A DNA stretch of 37,500 bases from assembly GCA_905221605.1 (NCBI GenBank), contig CAJNDS010002113.1, positions 1,290,524 through 1,328,023 on the forward strand, given 5' to 3'. A model generated the notes under the pieces. That model was not told the origin of the DNA. It worked only from the letters and a program-made list of their open reading frames with translations, and did no database searches. Each line of letters starts with the position of its first letter. The stretch's first letter is position 1. Source of the DNA: Symbiodinium natans (taxonomy: Eukaryota; Sar; Dinophyceae; Suessiales; Symbiodiniaceae). Positions 1 to 9,600 of the stretch are shown piece by piece. The position numbers and the translations under genes were made by a program.

Positions 1-240
1 AAACCCCAAACCCCAAACCCTAAAACCTAAACCCTAAACCCTAAACCCTAAACCCTAAACCCTACTCGAGCAGGCTGCCCCACATTCGGCGAGGGGCCGG
101 CACCGACGCACATCTTTGACCGTGCCATGCCTCTTGGCTGCGTGATGAGGGTTTAGGGTTTAGGGGTTTAGGGGTTTAGGGGTTAGGGTTTCGGGTTTAG
201 GGTTTAGGGTTTAGGGTTTAGGGGCTAGGGGCTAGGGGCT
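1..240. repeat. interstitial telomeric tracts at window start
   Basis: CCCTAAA units at 1-62 and TTTAGGG units (with TTAGGGG and GGGGCTA variants) at about 149-240, opposite orientations around the exon island 74-151. Confidence 0.9.
74..151 (+). CDS. exon-like island (CPTFGEGPAPTHIFDRAMPL)
   Basis: CGAGCAG|G opens a frame reading CPTFGEGPAPTHIFDRAMPL then GCVM, and a TTTAGGG tract starts immediately after. This is the same exon-then-telomeric-repeat pattern seen in the proven cyclophilin gene. No family recognised. Confidence 0.35.
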
Positions 241-339
241 GGGGTTGAGCCCAAAGACACCGTGCACAAGGTCTAGTGTTTCGTGTTTTGTGCGCAAGTA
301 CAAACTTCCTAACAGGAACGCTGAACTGGGCTATTTCCC

Positions 340-419
340 AAAATAGGGGTATCCCTCTTATACCCCAAATAGAATTAAAGTCCCCTCAAAGAAGCCCCCC
401 AAAAAGGATACCCCCTATG
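340..419. mobile_element. short inverted-repeat element next to family 1 copy a
   Basis: Left end ATAGGGGTATCC, right end GGATACCCCCTAT; near-perfect terminal inverted repeats around about 55 nt. Confidence 0.5.
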
Positions 420-438
420 TTCGGACATCCCTTAGTAG

Positions 439-534
439 CTGAGTGAGCACACTTTACACTTTTTGGGATACCATAATCCCATATAGAGCTGAGATTTTAC
501 ACTTTTTTGGGGGTTTATGAACTCAGCAACTAAG
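439..534 (+). mobile_element. introner family 1, copy a
   Basis: CTGAGTGAGCACACTTTACA...CAGCAACTAAG, same ends and internal order as the two copies in the TIR-like gene. Neighbouring exons were not identified. Confidence 0.7.
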
Positions 535-713
535 ATCCTCTCCCCCAACCGGAACCGAAGAATTGCCAGCAGCTGAGCTTATACCTTCAGGTTCAGGGTA
601 TGCTTCATGTTCTGCAGAAGAAATTCGCATGCTGTCCTCCTTACATCTCGGGTGGGATACACAAGTCATGGCCAATACCATACCTCTACCCTAAACCCTG
701 AGCCCCCAACTAC

Positions 714-793
714 CGGTACCTTGGCCTCAAAGCTACGATATAGGGAGCCCCTTTGTAAGGCCCAAGTATGTACTATGTAGGTACATGGACCCT
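714..793. mobile_element. family 3, copy c, left arm eroded
   Basis: Right arm AAGGCCCAAGTATGTACTAT...GGTACATGGACCC is intact; the left arm retains only GGTACC and GGCCTCAAAGCTAC. Confidence 0.5.
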
Positions 794-875
794 AAACCCC
801 AAACCCTAAACCCTAAACCCTTAGGACCCTTGGGTTTCCGGATCATCCCAAGGCTCACGCGCACCTGCCACCAGC

Positions 876-1083
876 ATGTCGCTGATCAGCGGCGAGGAGC
901 CTGCAGAGAGTCCCCACGCGCCAACGCACCGAGGCTTCAGCACCAGTCTGGACCTTCGCGCCTTGGGCTTAGGGTTTAGGGCCTTTAGGTTTTAGGGTTT
1001 AGGGTTTAGGGTTTAGTGTTTAGGGTTTAGGGTTTAGGGTTTTTCAGCACCAGTCTGGACCTTCTTGCCTTGGGCTTGGGCGG
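876..1083 (+). CDS. exon pair split by a telomeric tract with ~35-nt duplication
   Basis: ATG 876 starts MSLISGEEPAESPHAPTHRG. The sequence at 936-970 is repeated at 1043-1077 (two mismatches) around a TTTAGGG tract. Reading through either copy gives STSLDL followed by xALGLG. Exact splice sites are unclear, since the copy junctions are TTCAG|CACC rather than AG|G. Confidence 0.35.
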
Positions 1084-1175
1084 CTTATACTTGGAGGTTC
1101 ATGGGTAGTTGTAAGTAGGGTTATGAGTCATGAGTATTTTAAGTATACTTTAGGGTACTTGAACCTCCAAGTAAG
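1084..1175. mobile_element. inverted-repeat family 2, copy a
   Basis: Ends ACTTGGAGGTTCATGGGTA and GTACTTGAACCTCCAAGTA, followed by AG|G. It directly follows the exon island at 876-1083. Confidence 0.65.
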
Positions 1176-1189
1176 GCTTTGGAGAGAAA

Positions 1190-1292
1190 TAGGCCCTTGT
1201 TCCCCGTTTTTAGGGTTTATAGGTTCCCTTTTTCAGCTCTTTAAACCAAAAAGAGGCCCCTCTTTTTTCCTTGGTTACTCTTGGGTCTAGTA
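1190..1292. mobile_element. family 9, copy a
   Basis: TAGGCCCTTGTTCCCC...CTTTAAACCAAAAAGAGGCC...CTTGGGTCTAG, same order of blocks as 8217-8341. Confidence 0.5.
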
Positions 1293-1730
1293 TTTATGAT
1301 GATGTCTCTTGTTTCTTGTTGAATTCAAGAAGGTTTTAGGGTTTAGGGTTTAGGTCTCAGAGGGATTGCAAGATAGGGTTTCGGGTGTGAACCACGCTCC
1401 ATCACCGGTGAGAAGTCTTTTTGTTGGATGCGCCTTCTTTGTGCCCTAAAGCCTGGGTTTAGGCTTTTGGGGTTTAGGGCTTAGGGTTTAGGGTTTAGGG
1501 TTGAAGCCCCGGACCCAAATCAAAGGTGCAAGCGGACCAGCAGAGTCCGTCGGAAGCGGGGAAGATGCCGCGAGCATGTCCATATCTGAGCCACCTGGTG
1601 CCTCCTCTTCCTTGCCAGTGGCAAGGGACCGCCGGTTTCCATCCCTGTTAACAGCCACCACCACCCGGCCAAAGACTGAGCAGTCTCCTTTGTAAAAAAT
1701 CTGCTGGGTGCCTGGTAGCTGTTTACTCCC

Positions 1731-1860
1731 TTCCCCCTAATACTACCCCCCCCCCCTCCCCTAAGATTAAATACCCCCCCCATATCTTCTATAACATAGC
1801 CATACTGGGGGGTATCGAATATGAGGGGATAGGGGAGGGCTTAAGATTCGGGGGGAGTGA
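1731..1860. mobile_element. family 8-like diverged copy
   Basis: CCCCCTAATACTACCCCCCC...GGGGAGGGCTTAAGATTCGGGG, C-rich left arm and G-rich right arm. Confidence 0.4.
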
Positions 1861-1970
1861 CTTAGTGACCCCATGTTGAGGCTCTCTGGTAGCTATGGTT
1901 GCTAAGGCTTTGCCGGCCGTGCTTCAGCATTAAATGCTGCAGCCCGCCGTGGCAGGCCTCTGGAGTACCC

Positions 1971-2088
1971 TAAGGATCCATGTACCCGTCTAGTATATAC
2001 TGGAGCCATAGGAACCCTAAACCCTAATCCCTAAACCCTAAACCCTATAAGGCCCAAGTAGATACTATATAGGTACATGTGGATCCCT
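1971..2088. mobile_element. family 3, copy d, split by a CCCTAAA tract
   Basis: Left arm GGATCCATGTACCC...TAGTATATACT and right arm AAGGCCCAAGTAGATACTAT...GGTACATG are separated by a telomeric tract at 2012-2046, so the telomeric repeat is inside the element. Confidence 0.6.
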
Positions 2089-2388
2089 AGGCTTATGTAC
2101 AGTGTGCCCAAGTGTCAGCGCACGACACCCGTTGTCAGAGGCAAATGCTTCTCACAGCCGTCATGTGCGTGAGCACTTTCCAGCTTATCAAAGCACATCG
2201 GTGTGCCCAAAAGCACATGCTGACTAGGAAGGAACAGCTTCAGGCGATTTCAGGACGTGCCCGTCCAACCACGAGCAGCAGGTTTAGGGTTAAGGTTTTC
2301 GGGTTTCGGGTTTAGGGTTTAGGGTTTAGGGTTTAGGGTTTAGGGGATTGCATGTTGCGGCTCTCGCCGCTTCTAAGAGAACGAGCGA

Positions 2389-2468
2389 AACGATGCTCAG
2401 GTTCGGCGGAGGGCTGCTGTCCTTTATCCTCTTCTGGACCTTGTCCTATGTGCCTCGATTGCACACGG
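2389..2468 (+). CDS. exon-like island encoding a hydrophobic segment
   Basis: ATG 2391 (approximate) opens MLRFGGGLLSFILFWTLSYV and then PRLHTALPWL, a plausible transmembrane helix. It is flanked by TTTAGGG (2281-2345) and CCCTAAA (2485-2540) tracts. It could also be an internal exon. No family recognised. Confidence 0.35.
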
Positions 2469-2579
2469 CCCTTCCATGGCTTGAAACCCTAAACCCGAAA
2501 CCCTAAACCCCAAACCCCAAACCCTAAACCTAAACCCCTTCAAGTCCGAAAAGCTCAAAACTTGCGCGCGCACAATTAC

Positions 2580-2790
2580 CCCTGAACCTTTTGCAGCATG
2601 ATGCCTTGCGAGCCTTCTGACGTGCTCCAAAGAGTCCTTAAAGAGCCCAGGATTTCGGTCTTCAAATTCTTCGGGTTTCAGCAGTTTCGAGGTAGATGCG
2701 GGAAGGTTTGGGGTGGACACTCTTCGCAGGATTTGGTTCACATCTTCTGAGCTGAGCCGGCCACCTGGTACCCCTTGCTTTCAACCTCTG
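2580..2790 (-). CDS. exon-like reverse-strand island
   Basis: The reverse frame SSEDVNQILRRVSTPNLPAS continues KLLKPEEFEDRNPGLF and DSLEHVRRLARHHAAKGS. The forward frames are Ser-rich and less protein-like. Strand assignment is tentative. Confidence 0.28.
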
Positions 2791-2946
2791 TCTCACATGC
2801 CCCAAGAAGAGCAGCAGACCACCGGAAGCTTGCACCTTGTTGCATGTGCCGCCTGACACCCTAAACCCTAAACCCTAAGCCCGAAACCCTAAACCCTAAA
2901 CCCTCAACCCTAAACCCTAAACCCTGCATGTTCCTGTTGCAGTTAG

Positions 2947-3078
2947 ACTGCGGCACCCCAGCACAGGACATCAAGTTAACATGGCCAGGTCTCCATCCTC
3001 GTTCCCTCTTTTCGGCGTTTGGTTCCTTTGTCTACGACACCCATAACCAAAAGCTGTTCACTTTTTGATGGGCTCTTC
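2947..3078 (+). CDS. exon-like island, possibly ependymin-like
   Basis: After CTGTTGCAG the frame reads LDCGTPAQDIKLTWPGLHPR, then SLFSAFGSFVYDTHNQKLF, ending in a stop at 3068. The G(S/H)FxYDxxNQ pattern recalls ependymin-related domains, but one short exon is weak evidence. Confidence 0.3.
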
Positions 3079-4212
3079 CTCTACCATAGGGAATCTGGTA
3101 AATCTAGTGGGCGTTGGCTGAAATCTGCAGCCCATGCCTGGACCAGGGCACATGCACGGTGCATTTTGCAGTACACGGACGTCAGAGTTGCAGTTGACAG
3201 AGTGTGAAACTCACGCGGCGAGTATGACGAAAGGCACGCAGGGAGGGGGATGCTGTAGCTCATGGGCTTGTAATCTAGCCCCTTAAACCCTAAACCCTAA
3301 ACCCCTAAACCCCAAACCCTAAACCCTAAACCCTATATAATGTATAAACCCTAAACCCTAAACCTCAACTTCGGGCCCCCTTGACTCATAGTCTAGTTTT
3401 AACTAGGGGACTATCTCCTCATGGCACCCGCGGAGAGTTAGGGTTTAGGGTTTAGGGTTTAGGGTTTAGGGTTCAGGGCTTAGAGGTCCAGGTTTAGATA
3501 AGTTATCAGCTTGTTAGAAGTTACCCCCTCAAACACACACACGCACACATACACACGGACATGTTTAGGGGATTTAAGGTTTAGAGGGTTTGGGGCTTAT
3601 ATACCTGAGCTGAGCAAACATGGAGGGTAGACAAATGTAGGGTCCTTGGTTCTTGGGCGTTGGGTCCGCTTGTAGCTGCCTTTCAGCACTATCAGCTTCC
3701 AAGGACCTTCCTACACCGCGACCGATATCTTGCATCTTTGGGGGGGAGAGGGGAGGGGCGGGGGGGGGGGGGGGGGGGGGGAGGGTTTAGAGGAGGACTA
3801 TTTGCTGGGAGGTTCAGAGTCCGAAGCTTAGGCGCCTTTGCGAAGAGACTTGGGGAAGCAAACGTAACTTAGGGCTTAGGGTTTGGGGGTCTAGGGTTTA
3901 GGGCTTGGGGGTTTAGGGTTTAGGGTTTCACGGGTTTTGGGTTAGCGATGAGAGACCACTGAGTCCCCTTAAACCCTAGATACCCTAAGCCCCTAACCCT
4001 AAACCCTAAACCCTAAACCTAAGACCCTAAACCCTAAACCCTAAACCCTGAAGATGTTTGAATCTGGACTCTTGAACCGCTGCACAATTTTCAGCTGGCG
4101 GTTTTGAGTCCACCCCGCGCGCAGCCAAAGATGCGCTTCCTGGCGGAAAATGTTGAGAGCAGATGTAGCGATTAAAATCAGGGGTGGGAATAATTTCTAA
4201 AAACATTCGCCT

Positions 4213-4660
4213 ATGGTCCCTTCGTATTATAATTACTGCAAACCACCAAAAAACTCTGTTAAAATTATTGAGGCCCGCTATCGTAGTTGTTTTATGATTT
4301 GTTCCGCAGGCGGCACCGGGTTGGAATACCGTTTCTTATGGTTTTGGTCTCCAGATGAGCAGATGCCAAGGCTTTGGCAAGGCTTGGTGGAGGTGTTTGG
4401 TAATGCGCTCATCATTGCAAGACTCACTTCTCATTCTACTTTTCCTGCTCCTATCCTACTCTTACTACGAAAACGAGAGTCTACTATACTAACGACAGTT
4501 GTATCACTATTTACTATTAATACGACTACTGCTGCTTTTCTGTCACTACCATTACCAATAGATTCTTACTACTAGACACTAGCTCTTGCACGATGACTAC
4601 TCCCATTGCTACTAGCGATTACCTACTATTACAACAATGACGACGTACGACTACTGTCGT
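4213..4660. other. AT-richer, trinucleotide-like stretch without clear gene
   Basis: From about 4440, TAC/TACT/ACT-type triplets recur (CTACTACTA, GACTACTGC). A 120-codon forward frame covers it, but its composition differs from the exons in this window and follows the simple repeat, so I do not call it coding. Confidence 0.4.
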
Positions 4661-4723
4661 GGTTTTTCATTGGGTATTTCCTAATAAAGATGGGTACCCT
4701 GAAAATGCCGTCAATTGCCCCCA

Positions 4724-4802
4724 ACCCCCCCCCCCCCCCCCCCCAAGTACTTTAATGCTTAAATCGCTTGTGAGGGTGCAGGTGCCCCGACTTACCCCCC
4801 TG

Positions 4803-4846
<44 letters not shown>

Positions 4847-4855
4847 AAAAAAGAA
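4724..4855. repeat. poly-C and poly-C/poly-A runs
   Basis: A C run at about 4724-4744, and a longer C run passing directly into an A run at about 4805-4852. Confidence 0.8.
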
Positions 4856-5042
4856 CCAAAAAACCAACCCTTGCTCTCGCTAGCGACCCCATAACCGTAC
4901 AAGGTTTTAGAGTTTTTTTTCTTTGGATCTGGTCAGTGTTTGTGGGTCAGTGGGAGTTGGGGGGTTTAAGGGTTTGGGGCTTTAGGACTTTAGGGCTTTG
5001 TGGCTTTAGGTTTCACCTGCAGTTGCACGTTTGGAGGAAAAG

Positions 5043-5123
5043 GGGCATGGGGAGCAGGATCAGCGATGGCGATGCTCCCAGCAAGGCGCTCATGGGCCTT
5101 CGCACGGACCTTAGTTCGAATAG
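5043..5123 (+). CDS. exon-like island, possible first exon
   Basis: AG|G with a GT donor at 5124. The frame contains MGSRISDGDAPSKALMGLRT then DLSSN; ATG 5047 could be a start. A TTTAGGG tract follows directly. A second island, 5247-5358 (SHNTAIAYGHSYMSLSKLVM...), has a GT donor at 5359 but does not join it in phase. Confidence 0.35.
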
Positions 5124-5246
5124 GTCTCAGGGTCGGGGTTTAGGGTTTTAGTATTTAGGGTGTTAGGTGTAGGGTTACGGTTTACGGTTTAGGGTTTAGG
5201 GTTCAGGGTTTGCGGGTTAGATCTTCAAGTTTCAGACTATTCAGAG

Positions 5247-5358
5247 CCCACCCGACCCACGTCCCACAACACAGCCATAGCCTATGGCCATAGCTACATG
5301 AGCCTGTCGAAGCTTGTAATGAACACCCCTTCCATCCTGGCAGATCGCCGTGATTTGT
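5247..5358 (+). CDS. exon-like island (PTRPTSHNTAIAYGHSYMSL...)
   Basis: An uninterrupted frame after TTCAGAG reads PTRPTSHNTAIAYGHSYMSL and then SKLVMNTPSILADRRDL, with a GT donor. No family recognised; the neighbouring exons are not resolved. Confidence 0.35.
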
Positions 5359-5544
5359 GTATATAGTCGGCATAGGAAGAGGACGCCCGAAAGTCCTACG
5401 GCTGTATAGACAGCTAAAGGGTTCGGGTCTGATTAGGGAGCCAAGTCTTTTCCCTTGTTGCGCTATTTAAAAGAGGCCTCCACCAGTCGACGATGTTTCG
5501 CGGCGCAGGCGCCCAAGGCCGGGCATCGATTGGAGGGGGGGGGG

Positions 5545-6576
5545 GGGTTTAGGGTTTAGGGTTTAGGGTTTAGGGTTTAGGGTTTAGGGTTTAGGGTTTA
5601 GGGTTTAGGGTTTAGGGTTTAGGGTTTAGGGTTTAGGGTTTAGGGTATTTAGGGCCATGTAGAGCTGTTTAGGGCTCCTTAGGGTTTTGGGCTTGGGGTC
5701 TAGGGTTTTTGCGGCGTAGTGTTTTAGGGCCTAGGAGGGTTTAGGGCTCTTTGGGCTTTAGGGCGTAGGGCTTATATTAGGGTTTTGGGCTTCAGCGGGC
5801 GCAGTGGTTTTTTTTGGGCTATTAGGGCGACCAGGGGCTTTTGGCCGGATGGTATTGGTGCAAGTGGTGGTGGTAGCGGTAGTATAAGGGTTTAGGGTTT
5901 AGGCTTAGGGTTTAGGGTTTAGGGTGTAGGGTGTAGGGTGCAGGGTTAGGGTGAGCTTGTGTCGTAGCTGTCGGATCGCATCTTCCATTGTCACAGCATC
6001 GTAAACCCCATTTCGAAGGTACCCAAGAAAGAAGACAAGTACATTACCTAAACCCTAAACCCTAAACCCTAAACCCACATGGGAAGCACATGCAACCCTA
6101 GACTGAGCCCAAACCCGTGACACTTTACAAGCCTTACGCCTGAGAACCTGACCTCCAAACAGCCGACTTCGTTTGGGAGTCCGAAGCCCAAACTTAAGTG
6201 CCTCTGAGAGCAAAGAGGGCTTAGGGCTTAGGGTTTAGGGTTTGGGGTTTGGGGTTAAGGGTTTAGGGGAACAAAGAGGTTTGTGTTCCAGGGCGTAGGA
6301 GGCAGGGGTGTTCAGGGTCCCTAGAGGCTTGGTGGCCCTGTGCTGCCCCTTTGCAGCTTTTTTTTTGGTTCAGGTTCCCTTTGGGGTTTACAGTGTAGGG
6401 TTTTGGGTTTAGGGTTTAGGGTTTAGGGTACCAACCCCAAAAAGAGTACTGTTATTAGGACATGGTTTCTGGGCTACCAAGGAGGTCTGTAGCTCATAAT
6501 ACGTCGGGCCGGTGTAGGGTTTAGGGTTTAGGGTTTAGGGTTTAGGGTTTAGGGTTTAGGGTTTAGGGTTTAGGGT
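5545..6576. repeat. long TTTAGGG tract and satellites
   Basis: About 14 perfect TTTAGGG units at 5545-5646, then tracts at 5886-5955, 6048-6077, 6228-6268, 6392-6430 and 6516-6576. Between them the sequence is G/T-rich and telomere-like; no gene except a possible short reverse frame near 5963-6050. Confidence 0.85.
6345..6500. mobile_element. family 9-like copy with TTTAGGG inside
   Basis: CCCTTTGCAGCTTTTTTTTG...GTACCAACCCCAAAAAGAGT...GGGCTACCAAGG, interior replaced by telomeric repeat at 6392-6430. A relative is at 24118-24232. Confidence 0.4.
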
Positions 6577-6615
6577 GGAGTGTGCAGCGTAGCAGGGCTG
6601 GGGGTGCAGAGGGTC

Positions 6616-9600
6616 ATGCCGTGTCAGGTGACTAGCAAGGTCTTCTTCGACATGTCCATCGGCAAGGAGAAGGCGCTTCGGATGTGATGGCTACTGAACC
6701 CTAAACCCTGAACCCTGAACCCTAAACCCTAAACCCTAAACCCTAAACCCTAAACCCTAAACCCTAAACCCTAAACCCTAAACCCTAAACCCTAAACCCT
6801 AAACCCTAAACCCTAAACCCTAAACCCTAACCCTAAACCCTACTCCCTGAAGCGAAGCTTAAAGAGCTGCATGTTTAGGGCTTTAAGGGCCCCGGAGACC
6901 TTCCCAGGGCTCTGCCCATATGAAGCCCGAGTACGCTTTGGGGTTTAGGGTTTAGGGTTTAGGGTTTAGGGTTCAAGTACCCTACAGCGGAGCCTTTTCG
7001 CAGGATTGAATCACGGGTTATTAAGTTTAGGGCTTAGGGTCTTCGCGTAAGGCGCAAACTTCGATAAACAACGACAACGCTTCAGACCTCATGCTCTCCA
7101 GACTTCTGAAGGTGTGTAGGAATCTCGGGTTTAGGTTTTAGGGTGTAGGATTTCGGGGTTCGGCGTTTAGAGTTTAGCGTTTAGAGTCAGTTAGAGTTTA
7201 GAGTTCAGGATTTATATCCTAAGACCCTACAGCCTAATGAGTCGGCGACAACGCAGCTGTAAGCCATGACCCGCAACATCGCAGGGAATGGGCGAACCCA
7301 GGTAAGCCCGAACCCTGAAATCCTGAAACCCTGAACCGCAAAACCTTAAGTAGGACCTGACATCCCGAACTTCTAAAACCCTAAACGCCCTCAACCCCCA
7401 AACCCTAAGACCCTGCAAGCCCTGAAATGCCAGACGCAGGCCGGTAGGATCGTCATGGGGCTTTACGGCGACGTCGTGCTGCCAGCTTAGCCAGACTCTA
7501 CCTACTCCCACAAGTGGGTTTAGGGTTTAGGGTTTAGGGTTTAGGGCTTAGGGTATGTGCAAGTTGTGGTACTTCAGTGTACTTCAGAACTTATTGCCCG
7601 AAGGGTCCATGTACCTCATTATTGTGTACTTGGGCCCTAAAGTCCCCAAATAGGAGGTACTTTAAGGCAGACTCTACCTACTCTCACAAGTGGTTTCGGC
7701 TTTGGGGTTTAGGGGTGATTTACAGGGCCGCTTGCGGGTTGCGGGTGAGAAAGGGGCGCACAATGGTGGTAGGGCCTGCCCTGCTATGTCAGACTGAAGT
7801 TAGGAGACTTACAAACTTCTGAACTTGTAACTCTATACCTGTAAGGGATCATATAGGGAAACATACGGTGCTTAAATCCCAAATGCCTACCCCTAAAGCC
7901 TTATCCTCCTCATTATCTCGGTTGCCCCGTGAAGCCCACACACAGGGGTCACCTTGGAGGCTGTCAGCCGCTTTTTTGTTCACTGAGGCCGAAGACCGCG
8001 GAGAACTTTCGGGCGCCACGACCTCGGGTCTGTGGCTGGCTACATAAGGGTTGTTTGGGGGTTATGTAGGATTCAGGGTCAAAGGGTTTAGGGTTCAGAG
8101 GGTTTCGGGTCTAGCGAGCTCGTTTCTTTGCGCCAGCGCGCAGCAGTGCGACAACATTCCCTTCCCGACAGCCGCCCCAGACCTGCTCGGAACGAACCGA
8201 TGCCCAGAACCAGCGAAAAACTGAGACCCAGAGTAGGCCTTTATTCCCGTCTTTAGGGCTTAGGTTCCCTTGTAAGCCCCTTTAAACCAAAAAGGGCACA
8301 GGGCACCCTTATTGTTCCTTGGAAGCCTTTGGGTCTAGACCAGCATATTCTTGCAGCTTCCCCCCTCACCCTCACCCACCCCCCTTGTTAAATGGCATCG
8401 CAAAAGGGATCCTGAGAAAGACTTCGATTGGGGAATATGCCCCGGATGTCCAGGCCACGTAATGCGGCCTGGACGTTTGGCTCAGGGTTGAGGGCATCTA
8501 GAAGTTAAAGTTTGAAGAATTGCCCCAAGAGGATCCCACTAAGGCGAGTCCCGCCTGTAAACCTTCTGTCCATGGATTCCCCTACTACCCCCCCTCTACA
8601 CTACCCCCCCCCCCCCTAGCTTCCCCCTTAAATATCCTTAGTTAGGATGAATAGCCTTAATTATGGGGGGGGAACCCAAAAAGGGGGGGTAGTATAGAGG
8701 GGGGTAGTAGTAGGGGAACCCATGATCTGTGTGTAAATACACGTTGGGTGAAGACACTTTACCAGCACGTTCGCCCACCTGCGCGATTGAGGGCTGTCGG
8801 TGGCCATCAATGCTTGGAGGTTCATGGGTACTTGTAACCCCTACTATCAGTCTACTTATACATATATATATATATAAATAAATATAGGTAAATATAAATA
8901 TGTATATATCTATATATATATATATATATGTAACCTATTTAGTGAACTTAGGGGGCTTATAAGTACAGTTGTAATTGGGTTACAATTACCCTGAACCTCG
9001 AAGTGCTCACACCCTCCCCATCCTGAATCCTGCACACTCTGCAACGCCAGCATCAATCCTCAACTCATGGGTTTCCCTACGACCATACTACCCCCTTCTA
9101 GGTTCCCCCCCTTAACCTTAAATTAGGCTTAATTCACCCTAAATGGCCTCAATTATTGGGGGGGGGAAACCTAATTAGGGGAGGGGGGGGGGGGGTAGTA
9201 TAGAGGGGGCTAGGAGGGGAACCCATGACCAACTCCCAACTTCCGTCCCTTAACCCCAGACCAGAATCCCCCTCAACAACACCCCAAAGCACCTTAGACC
9301 CTCGTCCCAAGACCCTGAGCCCTAAACCCCAAACCCCAAACCCTAAACCCTAGCCCTAAACCCTAAACCCTAAACCCTAGCCCTAAACCCTAAACCCAAA
9401 GCCTCAAAACCCAAGAGCAAAAGATCAAGTTGTACCAAGGCTGTGCACAGGAGAGCAAGGGTTTGGCTTCAAGGGATCGGCTTTCCACAGGCGCCTTCCC
9501 AGGGTTTAGGGTTTAGGGTTTAGGGTTTAGGGTTTAGGAGGGTTTAGGGTTTAGGGTTTAGGGTTTAGGGGTTTAGGGGTTTAGGGGTTTAGGGGTTTAG

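Larger units (their letters stand above)
967..4050. repeat. scattered short telomeric tracts, left arm
   Basis: TTTAGGG or CCCTAAA tracts at about 967-1042, 1466-1502, 2012-2046, 2281-2345, 2485-2540, 2858-2927, 3281-3368, 3438-3482, 3869-3925 and 3968-4050, both orientations. The stretches 3500-4210 and 4590-4940 otherwise hold poly-G/poly-C runs and degenerate trinucleotide sequence; I see no gene. Confidence 0.85.

Noticed and set aside
4659-4883. Poly-Pro/poly-Lys and poly-Gly frames
   Set aside because: They arise from homopolymer C/A runs.
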